DNA from: Parashewanella sp049608225
GTDB taxonomy: Bacteria > Pseudomonadota > Gammaproteobacteria > Enterobacterales > Shewanellaceae
Reading direction: 5' to 3'
Length of the DNA stretch: 64,000 bases
NCBI GenBank assembly: GCA_049608225.1
Contig: JBMYXI010000008.1
Coordinates: 3,790 to 67,789, forward strand
The notes under the pieces are model-generated. The model was not told where the DNA came from and ran no database searches. It was given only the letters and a program-made list of their open reading frames with translations. Below, piece after piece: positions 33,995-43,261 of the stretch. Numbering within the stretch: the stretch's first letter is position 1; each line of letters starts with the position of its first letter. The translations under genes were made by a program, and so were the position numbers.

Positions 33995-34945
33995 ATGATC
34001 AAACTTGGCATCGTGATGGATCCCATCAACGACATTAATATCAAAAAAGACTCGAGTTTTGCCATGTTGTTGGCAGCACAAGCTCGTGGTTATGAATTGT
34101 TTTACATGGAAATGCAAGATCTTGCATTAATCGATGGCGAAGCTATTGCCTCAATGAAAAAACTATCGGTAAAAAATGATCCACAAGATTGGTATCAGCT
34201 TGATTCGGCAGTGGAAACGCCTTTATCGGATCTTGATGTGATCTTAATGCGTAAAGACCCGCCATTCGATACCGAATTTATCTACGCAACCTATATGTTA
34301 GAGCGCGCAGAAGCACAAGGTACATTAATTGTTAATAAGCCACAAAGTCTGCGTGATGCCAATGAAAAGTTGTTTACCGCTTGGTTTGCCGAATTTACGC
34401 CAACAACATTAGTGTGCCGTGATGCTAAACGCATTCGTGAATTTCATGCAAAGCACCAAGACATTATTATCAAGCCACTTGATGGCATGGGTGGTTCGTC
34501 GATTTTTCGTGTAAAGCAAGATGATCCAAATCTTGGCGTTATCATTGAAACCTTAACCAATCATGGCGAAAATTACGCTATGGTGCAGGCGTTTATTCCG
34601 CAGATCACTCAAGGCGATAAGCGAATTTTAATCGTTGATGGCGAACCTATGCCTTATGCATTAGCCCGTATTCCTGCTAAAGGTGAAACTCGCGGTAACC
34701 TTGCTGCGGGTGGTTCAGGTGTTGCGCAGCCATTATCAGAATCAGACTGGCACATTGCGAGATCTCTAGGGCCAGAGCTTAAAAAGCGTGGGCTAATTTT
34801 TGTTGGTATTGATGTCATTGGCGATAAGCTAACTGAAATCAATGTCACCAGCCCAACGTGCATTAAAGAAATCGAAGCCGCGTTTGATGTGGATATCACA
34901 GGCAAACTCATGGATGCGATTGAACGCCGGATCGGCAAATCCTAA
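33995..34945 (+). CDS. gshB: Glutathione synthetase
   Basis: A 316-residue ATP-grasp enzyme that joins gamma-glutamylcysteine and glycine, the last step of glutathione synthesis. It begins with IKLGIVMDPINDINIKKDSS, characteristic of bacterial GshB, and contains the ATP-grasp motifs IIKPLDGMGGSSIFRV and AKGETRGNLAAGGSGVAQPL, ending with the ATP/Mg-binding INVTSPTCIKEIE. Length equals the E. coli enzyme. Cytoplasmic. Confidence 0.97.
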   Translation: MIKLGIVMDPINDINIKKDSSFAMLLAAQARGYELFYMEMQDLALIDGEAIASMKKLSVKNDPQDWYQLDSAVETPLSDLDVILMRKDPPFDTEFIYATYMLERAEAQGTLIVNKPQSLRDANEKLFTAWFAEFTPTTLVCRDAKRIREFHAKHQDIIIKPLDGMGGSSIFRVKQDDPNLGVIIETLTNHGENYAMVQAFIPQITQGDKRILIVDGEPMPYALARIPAKGETRGNLAAGGSGVAQPLSESDWHIARSLGPELKKRGLIFVGIDVIGDKLTEINVTSPTCIKEIEAAFDVDITGKLMDAIERRIGKS

Positions 34946-34955
34946 AATAGGTGTT

Positions 34956-35031
34956 ATACCATTCACATCAATCGACTGTAATTACAAAGCTAAGGCTTAG
35001 TTTAAAACATAGTTATTGGTACGAATGGTAT
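34956..35031. repeat. 76-bp element bounded by 9-bp inverted repeats
   Basis: ATACCATTC (34956-34964) and GAATGGTAT (35023-35031) are perfect inverted termini enclosing a non-coding stretch that includes the near-palindrome CTAAGGCTTAG. It occupies nearly the whole gap between gshB and the phosphatase. From memory, short elements ending in ATACC...GGTAT are common in Shewanella and Vibrio intergenic DNA. No second copy was noticed in this window. Confidence 0.5.
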
Positions 35032-35054
35032 TAGGTAACAGATAGGTTATTCAA

Positions 35055-36359
35055 ATGAACATAACGCGTACTCTGAAACGATTAGCGCTTGCGAGCATTA
35101 TTTTTCCTGTGATATGCAATGCGGCGTCTGTATCTTCAATACAATCAGCACAGTCAGTTTTAGCACCTAAAAATATCATCATTATGATTGGTGATGGCAT
35201 GGGACCCGCCTACACCACAGCATATCGACTATATAAAGATGATCCAACAACTGCAAAAATAGAACCTACTATTTTTGATGAGATTTTGGTGGGGATGGCG
35301 CGTACTTCGCCTGCCAGAATGAGTGGTTATGTTACTGACTCCGCGGCTGCAGCAACGGCGTTATCATCAGGTGTAAAAACCTACAATGGTGCCATTGGTA
35401 AAGATGCGCACAAGCACGATGTAACTACGCTACTTGAACGCGCTAAAACGCAAGGTAAAGCCATTGGTGTGGCTGTTACTTCACAGGTGAATCATGCTAC
35501 GCCAGCTGCATTTTTAGCTCATAATGATAGCCGTAAAAACTATGAGCAAATCGCTCAAGCGTACTTACATTCTGATGCCGATGTTATTTTAGGTGGTGGT
35601 CAAAAGTATTTTTCTAAAAGTTTAATTAACAAGTTTGAAAGCAAAGGCTATCAATATGTGAGCCAGTTTGATCATTTGAATCAAGTTAAAAGTGGTAAAG
35701 TGTTGGGGTTGTTTGCAAAAGTGCAATTACCCTGGGCTGTGGATAATCCTGATGCTCATCAACTGAGTACTATGACGGAAAAAGCACTTGAGGTGTTATC
35801 ACAAAGCGACAAAGGGTTTGTGTTACTGGTTGAAGGCAGTTTAATCGATTGGGCTGGGCATTATAACGATATGGTTTCAGCCATGGGTGAAATGGATGAG
35901 TTCGCTCGCACGGTTATGATAGTACGACAATTTGTAAAACAGCACCCAGATACGCTAATGGTGGTTACCGCTGATCATGAAACGGGTGGTTTAACGGTTG
36001 GCGCAGGCAATCGTAAACGTTGGAAACCTGAAGTACTGAGAAAGATCCATAACAGTCCGACAGCGATTGTTGATGAATTAAGCTATGCATTTGATTGGCA
36101 ATTATCATTGGTGGAGCAGCTTGGCTTTCAGCCAAAGAAAAAAGAAATGGCAAAGTTAGTCACTGTTTATGAAGATAAAACTAAGTTGGCTTTTGCTATC
36201 AGTGAGTTGATTAATAAATACAGTCTGACTGGATGGACTTCAGACGATCATACGGCAGTAGATGTGCAAGTCTTTGCTGCTGGGCAAGGGGCGGAAAAAT
36301 TCATCGGTTCACAGGAAAATACGGATATTGCCAATAAACTTGCTGATATGCTGAAATAA
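35055..36359 (+). CDS. Secreted alkaline phosphatase
   Basis: A 434-residue PhoA-family phosphatase that releases phosphate from monoesters in the periplasm or outside the cell. It has a signal peptide (about residues 1-23), the metal-binding NIIIMIGDGMGPAY motif, the nucleophile region GYVTDSAAAATALSSG (the Ser after TD), and later metal ligands DWAGHYND and TADHETGG plus WTSDDHTAVDV near the C-terminus. No Pho box was identified in the short upstream gap, which is filled by the inverted-repeat element. Confidence 0.93.
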   Translation: MNITRTLKRLALASIIFPVICNAASVSSIQSAQSVLAPKNIIIMIGDGMGPAYTTAYRLYKDDPTTAKIEPTIFDEILVGMARTSPARMSGYVTDSAAAATALSSGVKTYNGAIGKDAHKHDVTTLLERAKTQGKAIGVAVTSQVNHATPAAFLAHNDSRKNYEQIAQAYLHSDADVILGGGQKYFSKSLINKFESKGYQYVSQFDHLNQVKSGKVLGLFAKVQLPWAVDNPDAHQLSTMTEKALEVLSQSDKGFVLLVEGSLIDWAGHYNDMVSAMGEMDEFARTVMIVRQFVKQHPDTLMVVTADHETGGLTVGAGNRKRWKPEVLRKIHNSPTAIVDELSYAFDWQLSLVEQLGFQPKKKEMAKLVTVYEDKTKLAFAISELINKYSLTGWTSDDHTAVDVQVFAAGQGAEKFIGSQENTDIANKLADMLK

Positions 36360-36378
36360 CGGAGATCAATAACGGATT

Positions 36379-36960
36379 ATGTTGCTCTACATACATGGAT
36401 TTAATAGTTCACCATTGTCAGATAAAGGCGTACAAACAGCGGAATATATTCAACAATATTTTCCGCAACTGCCTTTTTATCAACCTCAACTGCCAAATTG
36501 TCCAAAGCAAGCTATCGAACTCTTGTCTGATATTGTTAACCAGGCAATTGCCCGCGGAGAAACACCCAGATATTTAGGGTCGTCATTAGGTGGTTATTTT
36601 GCCAGCTATTTGAGTGAAAATTACGGCGGCAAAGCAGTATTGATTAATCCTGCGGTTCGTCCTTATGAACTAATGGCTGAACTGATTGGTGAGCAATATA
36701 ATCCTTACACAGAGCAATATTTTAATGTGCTACCTGAGCATCAAGATTGGTTGCAACAAATTGATACGTCATTTATCGTTCATCCAGATCGATTTTTTGT
36801 ACTGCTGCAAACCAAAGATGAAGTTTTAAATTATCGTCAAGCGGTTGCCAAGTACCATTGTTGCAAATTATTGATCGAATCAGGTGGCGATCACAGCTTT
36901 ATCGGTTATTCTAAACACTTAGCCAACGTCTGTTGCTTCTTAGAGTTGACAAACGATTGA
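36379..36960 (+). CDS. yqiA: YqiA-type alpha/beta-hydrolase esterase
   Basis: A 193-residue cytoplasmic esterase. It begins LLYIHGFNSSPLSDKG, the typical YqiA N-terminus with the HGF oxyanion motif. The nucleophile elbow is LGSSLGGYFASYL (Ser in GSSLGG), and the catalytic His lies in GGDHSFIGY near the C-terminus. In gammaproteobacteria yqiA usually lies just upstream of parE, as here (57 nt). Its physiological substrate is not known. Confidence 0.9.
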   Translation: MLLYIHGFNSSPLSDKGVQTAEYIQQYFPQLPFYQPQLPNCPKQAIELLSDIVNQAIARGETPRYLGSSLGGYFASYLSENYGGKAVLINPAVRPYELMAELIGEQYNPYTEQYFNVLPEHQDWLQQIDTSFIVHPDRFFVLLQTKDEVLNYRQAVAKYHCCKLLIESGGDHSFIGYSKHLANVCCFLELTND

Positions 36961-37016
36961 ACAAAGCCGCAACATGGCGGTAGAACCTTATATAAGATCC
37001 AATTACTTATTGTGCT

Positions 37017-38906
37017 ATGACAAACCAATATACTTCAGATGCAATTGAGGTCCTCAATGGACTGGAACCCGTTCAGCGACGTCCGGGAATGTACACGGAT
37101 ACCACACGCCCAAATCATCTGGGGCAAGAGGTTATCGATAATAGTGTCGATGAAGCCTTAGCGGGTCATGCCAGTAAAATTGATGTGATTTTACACAAAG
37201 ATAATTCACTGGAAGTGATTGATGATGGTCGTGGAATGCCCGTTGATATTCATCCCGAAGAAGGTATTCCTGGTGTTGAACTTATTCTGACCAAATTACA
37301 TGCAGGTGGTAAATTTTCTAATAAAAACTACCAATTTTCTGGTGGATTACATGGTGTAGGTATTTCAGTTGTTAATGCCTTATCGACAAGAGTTGAAGTC
37401 ACAGTTCGCCGTGACGCTAAAGTGATGCAAATTGCCTTTGAAAATGGCGATAAAGTCGAAGACTTAGAACAGATTGATACTTGTGGTCGCAGAAACACCG
37501 GTACTCGAGTGCACTTTTGGCCTGATGCAAGCTACTTTGATTCTGCCAATTTCTCGGTTGTAAAGCTCACATATCTGTTGCGTGCCAAAGCATTACTTTG
37601 TCCAGGGTTAAGAATTAAGTTTAAAAACAAGCAAACGGGCGATACTCAAGAATGGCATTATGAAGACGGTTTACAAGATTATTTAAAAGAGTCTGTTAAA
37701 GGTAACTTAATGTTGCCAGAGCAACCCTTCATTGGCAGTTTTAGTTCAAAGCTTGAAGCTGCAGATTGGGCAATAACTTGGTTACCAGAAGGCGGAGAGT
37801 GTATTAACGAAAGTTATGTGAATTTAATTCCTACTCCCCTTGGTGGCACGCATGTTAATGGTTTTCGTCAAGGATTACTTGAGTCAATGCGTGAGTTTTG
37901 TGAATTTCGGAATCTGATACCACGTGGAGTAAAACTGTCACCAGAAGATATTTGGGATCGCAGTTCTTATGTGTTGTCGGTGAAAATGCAAGATCCGCAA
38001 TTTGCCGGGCAGACCAAAGAAAAGCTATCAAGTCGTCAATGTGCTGCTTTTGTATCAGGGATTGTTCGCGACGCTTTTTCGCTGTGGTTAAATTCCAATA
38101 CTGAGCTTGCTGAAGCACTAGCTGAAATGTGTATCAATAATGCACAAAAGCGCTTAAAAGCGGCGAAGAAGGTTGCTCGTAAAAAAGTCACTCAAGGTCC
38201 AGCATTACCAGGAAAACTCACCGACTGCTCGACTCAAGATCCCATGCGCGGCGAACTGTTTTTGGTGGAAGGTGACTCGGCAGGCGGCAGTGCAAAACAA
38301 GCGCGAGATCGAGAGTTCCAAGCTATCATGCCACTTCGTGGTAAAATTTTAAATACATGGGAAGTGGACGCATCACAAGTATTGGCTTCTCAAGAAGTTC
38401 ATGACATTTCGGTCGCTATTGGTTGTGATCCTGATTGCGATAATATTTCAGAACTGCGTTACGGCAAAATTTGTATCTTAGCCGATGCTGACTCAGATGG
38501 ATTGCATATTGCTACCCTATTGTGTGCGTTATTTTTGAAGCATTACAAAGTGTTGGTCGAAAGAGGGCATGTGTATATCGCGATGCCGCCATTATTTCGT
38601 ATTGATATCGGTAAAGAAGTGTTTTACGCCTTAGATGAAGGTGAAAAACAAGGCATTCTAGATAGATTGGCTGCAGAAAACCGCAAAGGCAAAACTCAAG
38701 TGACTCGATTTAAAGGCTTGGGTGAAATGAACCCGCTGCAACTTAGAGAAACAACCATGGATCCTAATACTCGCCGTTTGGTGCAGTTAACCATCGATAA
38801 TGCAGAAGAAACGACTGCGATTATGGATATGCTGCTAGCGAAAAAACGCTCTTCAGATCGCAAGATCTGGCTAGAAAGCAAAGGTGATTTAGCTGAACTA
38901 ACCTAA
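37017..38906 (+). CDS. parE: DNA topoisomerase IV subunit B
   Basis: A 629-residue GHKL ATPase subunit that with ParC decatenates daughter chromosomes. The N-terminal ATPase carries VIDNSVDEALAGHA, IDDGRGMPVDIHPE and the ATP lid GLHGVGISVVNALS. The TOPRIM domain carries ELFLVEGDSAGGSAKQARDR and the Mg-binding DADSDG. The C-terminal FKGLGEMNPLQLRETTMDP is standard. The length matches the E. coli protein (630). Confidence 0.98.
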   Translation: MTNQYTSDAIEVLNGLEPVQRRPGMYTDTTRPNHLGQEVIDNSVDEALAGHASKIDVILHKDNSLEVIDDGRGMPVDIHPEEGIPGVELILTKLHAGGKFSNKNYQFSGGLHGVGISVVNALSTRVEVTVRRDAKVMQIAFENGDKVEDLEQIDTCGRRNTGTRVHFWPDASYFDSANFSVVKLTYLLRAKALLCPGLRIKFKNKQTGDTQEWHYEDGLQDYLKESVKGNLMLPEQPFIGSFSSKLEAADWAITWLPEGGECINESYVNLIPTPLGGTHVNGFRQGLLESMREFCEFRNLIPRGVKLSPEDIWDRSSYVLSVKMQDPQFAGQTKEKLSSRQCAAFVSGIVRDAFSLWLNSNTELAEALAEMCINNAQKRLKAAKKVARKKVTQGPALPGKLTDCSTQDPMRGELFLVEGDSAGGSAKQARDREFQAIMPLRGKILNTWEVDASQVLASQEVHDISVAIGCDPDCDNISELRYGKICILADADSDGLHIATLLCALFLKHYKVLVERGHVYIAMPPLFRIDIGKEVFYALDEGEKQGILDRLAAENRKGKTQVTRFKGLGEMNPLQLRETTMDPNTRRLVQLTIDNAEETTAIMDMLLAKKRSSDRKIWLESKGDLAELT

Positions 38907-38938
38907 TTGGTTAACCAGCGTTAACAAGGCTGTTATTA

Positions 38939-40078
38939 ATGAAGTTAACACGTTCTCGATTAAAATTATTTTATTTTGCTGGTGTGTCACTGCTGTTGGG
39001 GGTGACAACTCAGGTGGTGGCGGCAGGAAAGCCCTTGCTTATCACAGTGACTAAAGGCTTTGGTGTGACGCTCTATGCCTCGGATTTGGGTGATGCGAAG
39101 CAATTAGCCGTAGGAACGAAAGGTACGGTATTTGTAGGGTCTCGCAAGTCTGGCACTGTGACTGCGCTGGTGGACTCAAACCAAGATGGCCGAGTAGAAA
39201 AGCGATACCTTATTGCTCGTGGACTTGATGATCCTGAAGCCATTGCCTTTCATAATGGTGATTTGTATGTTGCGGCAGAAAATCGAATTTTGCGTTATCG
39301 CGATATCGAGCAACGATTGAGACGTCCTGGGCGTCCGAAAGTGGTTTTTGATAATTTGCCTGAACCAGAAAAACGTTCAAGCAGAACGATGCATTTTGGC
39401 CCTGATGGTCGCTTGTATATTGCGTTGGGCGCACCATGTAATGTCTGTGAAGCTGATGCACCTTTAGGCAGTATTTTAGCCATTGATGTTATTACTGGCA
39501 GTACAGAGCAAGTTGCTGTCGGAGTGCGAAGTGTTAAAGGCTTTGATTGGTCGCCCATTGATAATATGATGTGGTTTGTCGATAGTTCAAGAGATTGGAT
39601 GGGCGATAATATTCCCGCCGATGAAGTGAACCGCTTAGCTATGTTTGGTAGCCATTTTGGTTTTCCATATTTACATGGTAAGTCGATAGCAGAGCCAGCT
39701 TATCCAAAACCTAAAGGTTTAACGGTTACTGCCCCAGAGTACGAATTACCTGCACATGTTGAACCTACGGGCGCTCAATTTTATCGTGGTACGCAGTTCC
39801 CCAAAAAATATCATAATCAGCTGTTTATTGCTGAAAATGGTTCTTGGAATCGCTCCAGTAAAGTGGGCTATCAAATTGTATGGCTTGAAATAGAAAATAA
39901 TAAAGTGGTTAAGCGTAATACCTTAGTCAGCTTTTTAGATGGTGAGTTTCCCGTAGCGAGACCTTATTCCCTTGCCATTGGCCATGATGGTGCTATGTAT
40001 ATTTCTGACGATCTCAAAGGCAATGTTTATCGCCTGTTTTATAAAGATCCACAGCTTAAAACCAAAAACAGGAAGTGA
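38939..40078 (+). CDS. Exported sorbosone/glucose-dehydrogenase-like beta-propeller protein
   Basis: A 379-residue protein with a signal peptide (to about residue 29). Its blades contain repeated FHNGDLYVAAENRILRYRDI and FGPDGRLYIALGAPCNVCEA patterns typical of PQQ-dependent glucose/sorbosone dehydrogenases (GSDH fold), ending with GHDGAMYISDDLKGNVYRLF. Substrate and cofactor use are untested. It sits between parE and parC, 3 nt before the parC start, so the topoisomerase genes and this unrelated periplasmic protein probably share a transcript. Confidence 0.85.
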   Translation: MKLTRSRLKLFYFAGVSLLLGVTTQVVAAGKPLLITVTKGFGVTLYASDLGDAKQLAVGTKGTVFVGSRKSGTVTALVDSNQDGRVEKRYLIARGLDDPEAIAFHNGDLYVAAENRILRYRDIEQRLRRPGRPKVVFDNLPEPEKRSSRTMHFGPDGRLYIALGAPCNVCEADAPLGSILAIDVITGSTEQVAVGVRSVKGFDWSPIDNMMWFVDSSRDWMGDNIPADEVNRLAMFGSHFGFPYLHGKSIAEPAYPKPKGLTVTAPEYELPAHVEPTGAQFYRGTQFPKKYHNQLFIAENGSWNRSSKVGYQIVWLEIENNKVVKRNTLVSFLDGEFPVARPYSLAIGHDGAMYISDDLKGNVYRLFYKDPQLKTKNRK

Positions 40079-40081
40079 TTG

Positions 40082-42355
40082 ATGACAGATGCCATTGATT
40101 TAAGTCTGGATGGTGTTGAACAAATGCCACTGCGGCGTTTCACCGAAGATGCTTATTTAAACTACTCGATGTACGTAATTATGGATAGAGCCTTGCCGCA
40201 TATCGGCGACGGCTTAAAGCCAGTACAACGCCGCATCGTTTATGCCATGAGTGAATTGGGGTTATCGGCACAGGCAAAATACAAAAAATCAGCGCGTACC
40301 GTTGGTGATGTGTTGGGTAAATATCATCCACACGGTGACAGTGCCTGTTATGAAGCCATGGTTTTGATGGCACAACCATTTTCTTATCGTTATCCATTGG
40401 TTGATGGACAAGGCAACTGGGGTGCCCCAGATGATCCTAAATCGTTCGCTGCAATGCGTTATACCGAAGCAAAGTTATCAAAATTTTCTGAGGTTTTATT
40501 AAGTGAGCTAGGGCAAGGCACGGTAGATTGGGGCGTGAACTTTGATGGCACCATGAAAGAGCCGTTAGTGCTACCTGCACGTTTACCTCATATTTTGATC
40601 AATGGTATTACCGGTATTGCTGTTGGCATGGCAACCGATGTTCCTCCACATAACGTGCGTGAACTAGCTGGTGCTTGCGTTGAATTATTGGAAAACCCTA
40701 AAGCCGATTTAGAACGGTTAATGGAGTTTGTGCCCGCACCAGATTATCCAACCGCCGCTGAGATCATTACTCCACGTGCCGATTTACAAAAAATTTATAA
40801 TTCTGGTCGTGGCTCGATAAAAATGCGCGCTGTTTATTCGATTGAGCAAGGCGAAATTGTGGTCACTGCGCTACCGCATCAAGTAGGCTGCGCGAAAGTA
40901 CTAGAGCAAATTGCGGCGCAAATGCAGGCTAAAAAATTGCCTATGGTGTCAGATCTACGTGATGAATCTGATCATGAAAATCCCGTTAGAATGGTGATTA
41001 TTCCCCGCTCGAATCGTGTTGATTGTGATCAACTCATGGCGCACTTGTTTGCAACAACGGATCTTGAAAAAAGCTTTAGAGTCAATTTAAACGTACTCGG
41101 GCTTGATGGTCGCCCTCAAGTAAAAGGCTTAAAAACTTTATTGACTGAGTGGTTGCGCTTTAGAATCGAAACAGTTCGTTGCCGGTTGCAATTTCGTTTA
41201 GATAAAGTACTTGCGCGGTTACATGTATTAGACGCATTAATGATCGCCTTTCTCAATATTGAGGAAGTGATAGAGATCATTCGTTTTCATGACGAGCCGA
41301 AAGCGGAGTTAATGTCGCGTTTTAATCTTTCAGAGAAACAAGCTGAAGCCATTTTAGAATTGAAGCTGCGTCATCTTGCTAAGCTGGAAGAAATGAAAAT
41401 CCGCACTGAGCAGAATGAATTAGCGGAAGAGCGTGACAAGCTGGAGCTATTATTAAGCTCTGATCGTCGTTTGAAAACCTTAGTGAAAAAAGAGCTGATA
41501 AAAGACGCAGAAACTTACGGTGATGATCGTCGTACTCCTATTGTTGAACGTCAAGAATCAAAAGCGCTTTCTGAGCAGGATTTAGTACCAAGTGAAGCGG
41601 TTACTGTGGTGCTATCTGAGCAAGGCTGGATACGTTGTGCTAAAGGGCATGATATTGATCCAACGGCGCTAAACTATAAAGGCAGTGATAAGTACTTACG
41701 TAGTGCGACAGGACGAAGCAATCAACAAACGGTATTTATTGATTCTTCAGGTCGTGCTTTTGCAACTGACACTCATACTATGCCTTCTGCTCGTAGTCAG
41801 GGAGAGCCAATCACCACGCGTTTCAATCTCGCTCAAGGAGAGCGAATGGAGCACGTGATTATGGGTGAAGATAAACAAGCTTACCTAATGGCCAGCGATG
41901 CAGGTTACGGCTTTATTTGTACTTTTGCTGATATGGTGTCACGTAATAAAGCGGGTAAAGCATTACTGAGTTTGCCAGCCAACGCCAAAGCGATTGAGCC
42001 AAGCGAGATTGCTGATGCCGAGTCATCTTCTATTCTTGCTATCACCAATGAAGGGCGCATGCTGATGTTTAGTATGAGTGCCTTACCACAATTGAGTAAA
42101 GGCAAAGGCAATAAGATCATAGGTATTCCAGCCGATAGGGCTAAGAGTCGTGAAGAGTTACTGTTACATTTACACGTTATTCCAGCTGAAAGTGCTGTGA
42201 CTTTGTGGGCAGGTAAACGTAAATTAACACTTAATGCGAAAGATTTAGAATATTATCGCGGTGAGCGCGGACGCCGTGGCTCTAAGTTGCCACGTGGATT
42301 ACAACGTGTTGATAAAGTTGAAGTTGGCGTCAATGAGAGTGATGTAAGTTTGTAG
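40082..42355 (+). CDS. parC: DNA topoisomerase IV subunit A
   Basis: A 757-residue DNA-cleaving subunit. The catalytic Tyr is in AAMRYTEAKLSK (Tyr127). The quinolone-resistance region reads GKYHPHGDSACYEAM with Ser87 and Glu91, equivalent to wild-type E. coli Ser80 and Glu84. The C-terminal DNA-wrapping beta-pinwheel is present. I start at ATG 40082, 7 nt after an AGGAAG site, rather than the TTG at 40079. Confidence 0.98.
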   Translation: MTDAIDLSLDGVEQMPLRRFTEDAYLNYSMYVIMDRALPHIGDGLKPVQRRIVYAMSELGLSAQAKYKKSARTVGDVLGKYHPHGDSACYEAMVLMAQPFSYRYPLVDGQGNWGAPDDPKSFAAMRYTEAKLSKFSEVLLSELGQGTVDWGVNFDGTMKEPLVLPARLPHILINGITGIAVGMATDVPPHNVRELAGACVELLENPKADLERLMEFVPAPDYPTAAEIITPRADLQKIYNSGRGSIKMRAVYSIEQGEIVVTALPHQVGCAKVLEQIAAQMQAKKLPMVSDLRDESDHENPVRMVIIPRSNRVDCDQLMAHLFATTDLEKSFRVNLNVLGLDGRPQVKGLKTLLTEWLRFRIETVRCRLQFRLDKVLARLHVLDALMIAFLNIEEVIEIIRFHDEPKAELMSRFNLSEKQAEAILELKLRHLAKLEEMKIRTEQNELAEERDKLELLLSSDRRLKTLVKKELIKDAETYGDDRRTPIVERQESKALSEQDLVPSEAVTVVLSEQGWIRCAKGHDIDPTALNYKGSDKYLRSATGRSNQQTVFIDSSGRAFATDTHTMPSARSQGEPITTRFNLAQGERMEHVIMGEDKQAYLMASDAGYGFICTFADMVSRNKAGKALLSLPANAKAIEPSEIADAESSSILAITNEGRMLMFSMSALPQLSKGKGNKIIGIPADRAKSREELLLHLHVIPAESAVTLWAGKRKLTLNAKDLEYYRGERGRRGSKLPRGLQRVDKVEVGVNESDVSL

Positions 42356-42375
42356 TGCAACTTCATATCTAGTTG

Positions 42376-42429
42376 ATAAAAAGCTCATGCAAGGGATAAC
42401 TAATCTTCTTTTTGTATTGAGCTTTTTAT
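42376..42429. terminator. Probable terminator hairpin after parC, shared with the convergent gene
   Basis: ATAAAAAGCTCA (42376-42387) and TGAGCTTTTTAT (42418-42429) are perfect 12-bp inverted arms with T-runs on both strands. The 30-nt loop contains the stop of the minus-strand gene, so the structure could serve both transcripts. The long loop lowers certainty. Confidence 0.55.
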
Positions 42430-43026
42430 TTGTTTTGTTGGTTCATTTGGAACCATGATTTCGGCACCATTTTTAATCCCATCACTGCAGCAAACTGCAG
42501 ATATATACTGGTCACACGAAAAAATAGAGTTAGGCCACTTGGAACGAACATAGTTCTGTATATCTTGGGCACATTGTTTCCAGTTTTTATCACACTCATT
42601 TGTTCCTTTTTGATCAAATGGTTGATAACTTCTTGAGCCATAACCACTATCTATCCAGCATATTGCAGTGAACTTTAATGTTACTAACTGCTTAGGGTAA
42701 TCGGCAGTTTTATAGGTTTTAAACATTGGCGCATCGTAAGGCTTGTTACACCAAAGCTCATTATCATCTGTGAAAGCAAGACAATCTGTACCGGGAAATG
42801 CTCTTTCTATGGCTTGTTTGCAACCCACAACATTCATGCGACAGGCTGAAGTGCCGTTATTATCATAAATATAATACAAGAAATTAAGATGCTGATCTTC
42901 AACGGCTTTTACATCGTAGTAATAGCCATCATCAGATGCGGTGGCTATTGCTAAGTACAACGACAATCCAATGAAAGCTATTAACTTACAGTAAATCGTT
43001 TTTGAACAAGTAGTATAAGAAGGCAT
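42400..43026 (-). CDS. Cys-rich exported protein with an internal duplication
   Basis: A 208-residue protein with a probable signal peptide or anchor (KLIAFIGLSLYLAIATAS, residues 14-31). The mature part has two similar Cys-rich units. The first is near residues 60-97 (ACRMNVVGCKQAIERAFPGT, then C and WCNKP). The second is near 140-180 (ECDKNWKQCAQDIQNYVRSK, then WPNSIFSCDQ). Shared spacing is C-x5/6-C-x-Q-x-I...P...C, suggesting disulfide-bonded repeats in the periplasm or outside. No family is recognised. Confidence 0.7.
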   Translation of the reverse strand: MPSYTTCSKTIYCKLIAFIGLSLYLAIATASDDGYYYDVKAVEDQHLNFLYYIYDNNGTSACRMNVVGCKQAIERAFPGTDCLAFTDDNELWCNKPYDAPMFKTYKTADYPKQLVTLKFTAICWIDSGYGSRSYQPFDQKGTNECDKNWKQCAQDIQNYVRSKWPNSIFSCDQYISAVCCSDGIKNGAEIMVPNEPTKQIKSSIQKED

Positions 43027-43203
43027 ACCGTGACCTTAAACATTTAATTCTAAATGACGCTTCTCATAGTGACGATTATTCATACAAGCATCGAAAAGTG
43101 GATCTATTTTCTTGGCATTGTTCAGTGAAAGTTCAGACTTTAAATACTGCAAAGCGCTTGTAGCATGTATTTGATGGCGAATTGATGATTAATTGCCAAG
43201 TGC

Positions 43204-43227
43204 AAAAAAGCCCTCCAAATGAAGGGC
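43204..43227 (-). terminator. Intrinsic terminator for the small exported protein gene
   Basis: Read on the minus strand, GCCCTTCATTTGGAGGGC forms a 5-6 bp GC-rich stem followed by TTTTTT, 35 nt past the stop of the gene at 43262-43654. Confidence 0.75.
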
Positions 43228-43261
43228 AAAACACGCTAAGGGAAGGATGATAAGGGCGAAT

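Noticed and set aside
42376..42429. 12-bp inverted repeat after parC as a transposon end
   Set aside because: T-runs on both sides and its position between convergent stops fit a terminator better.
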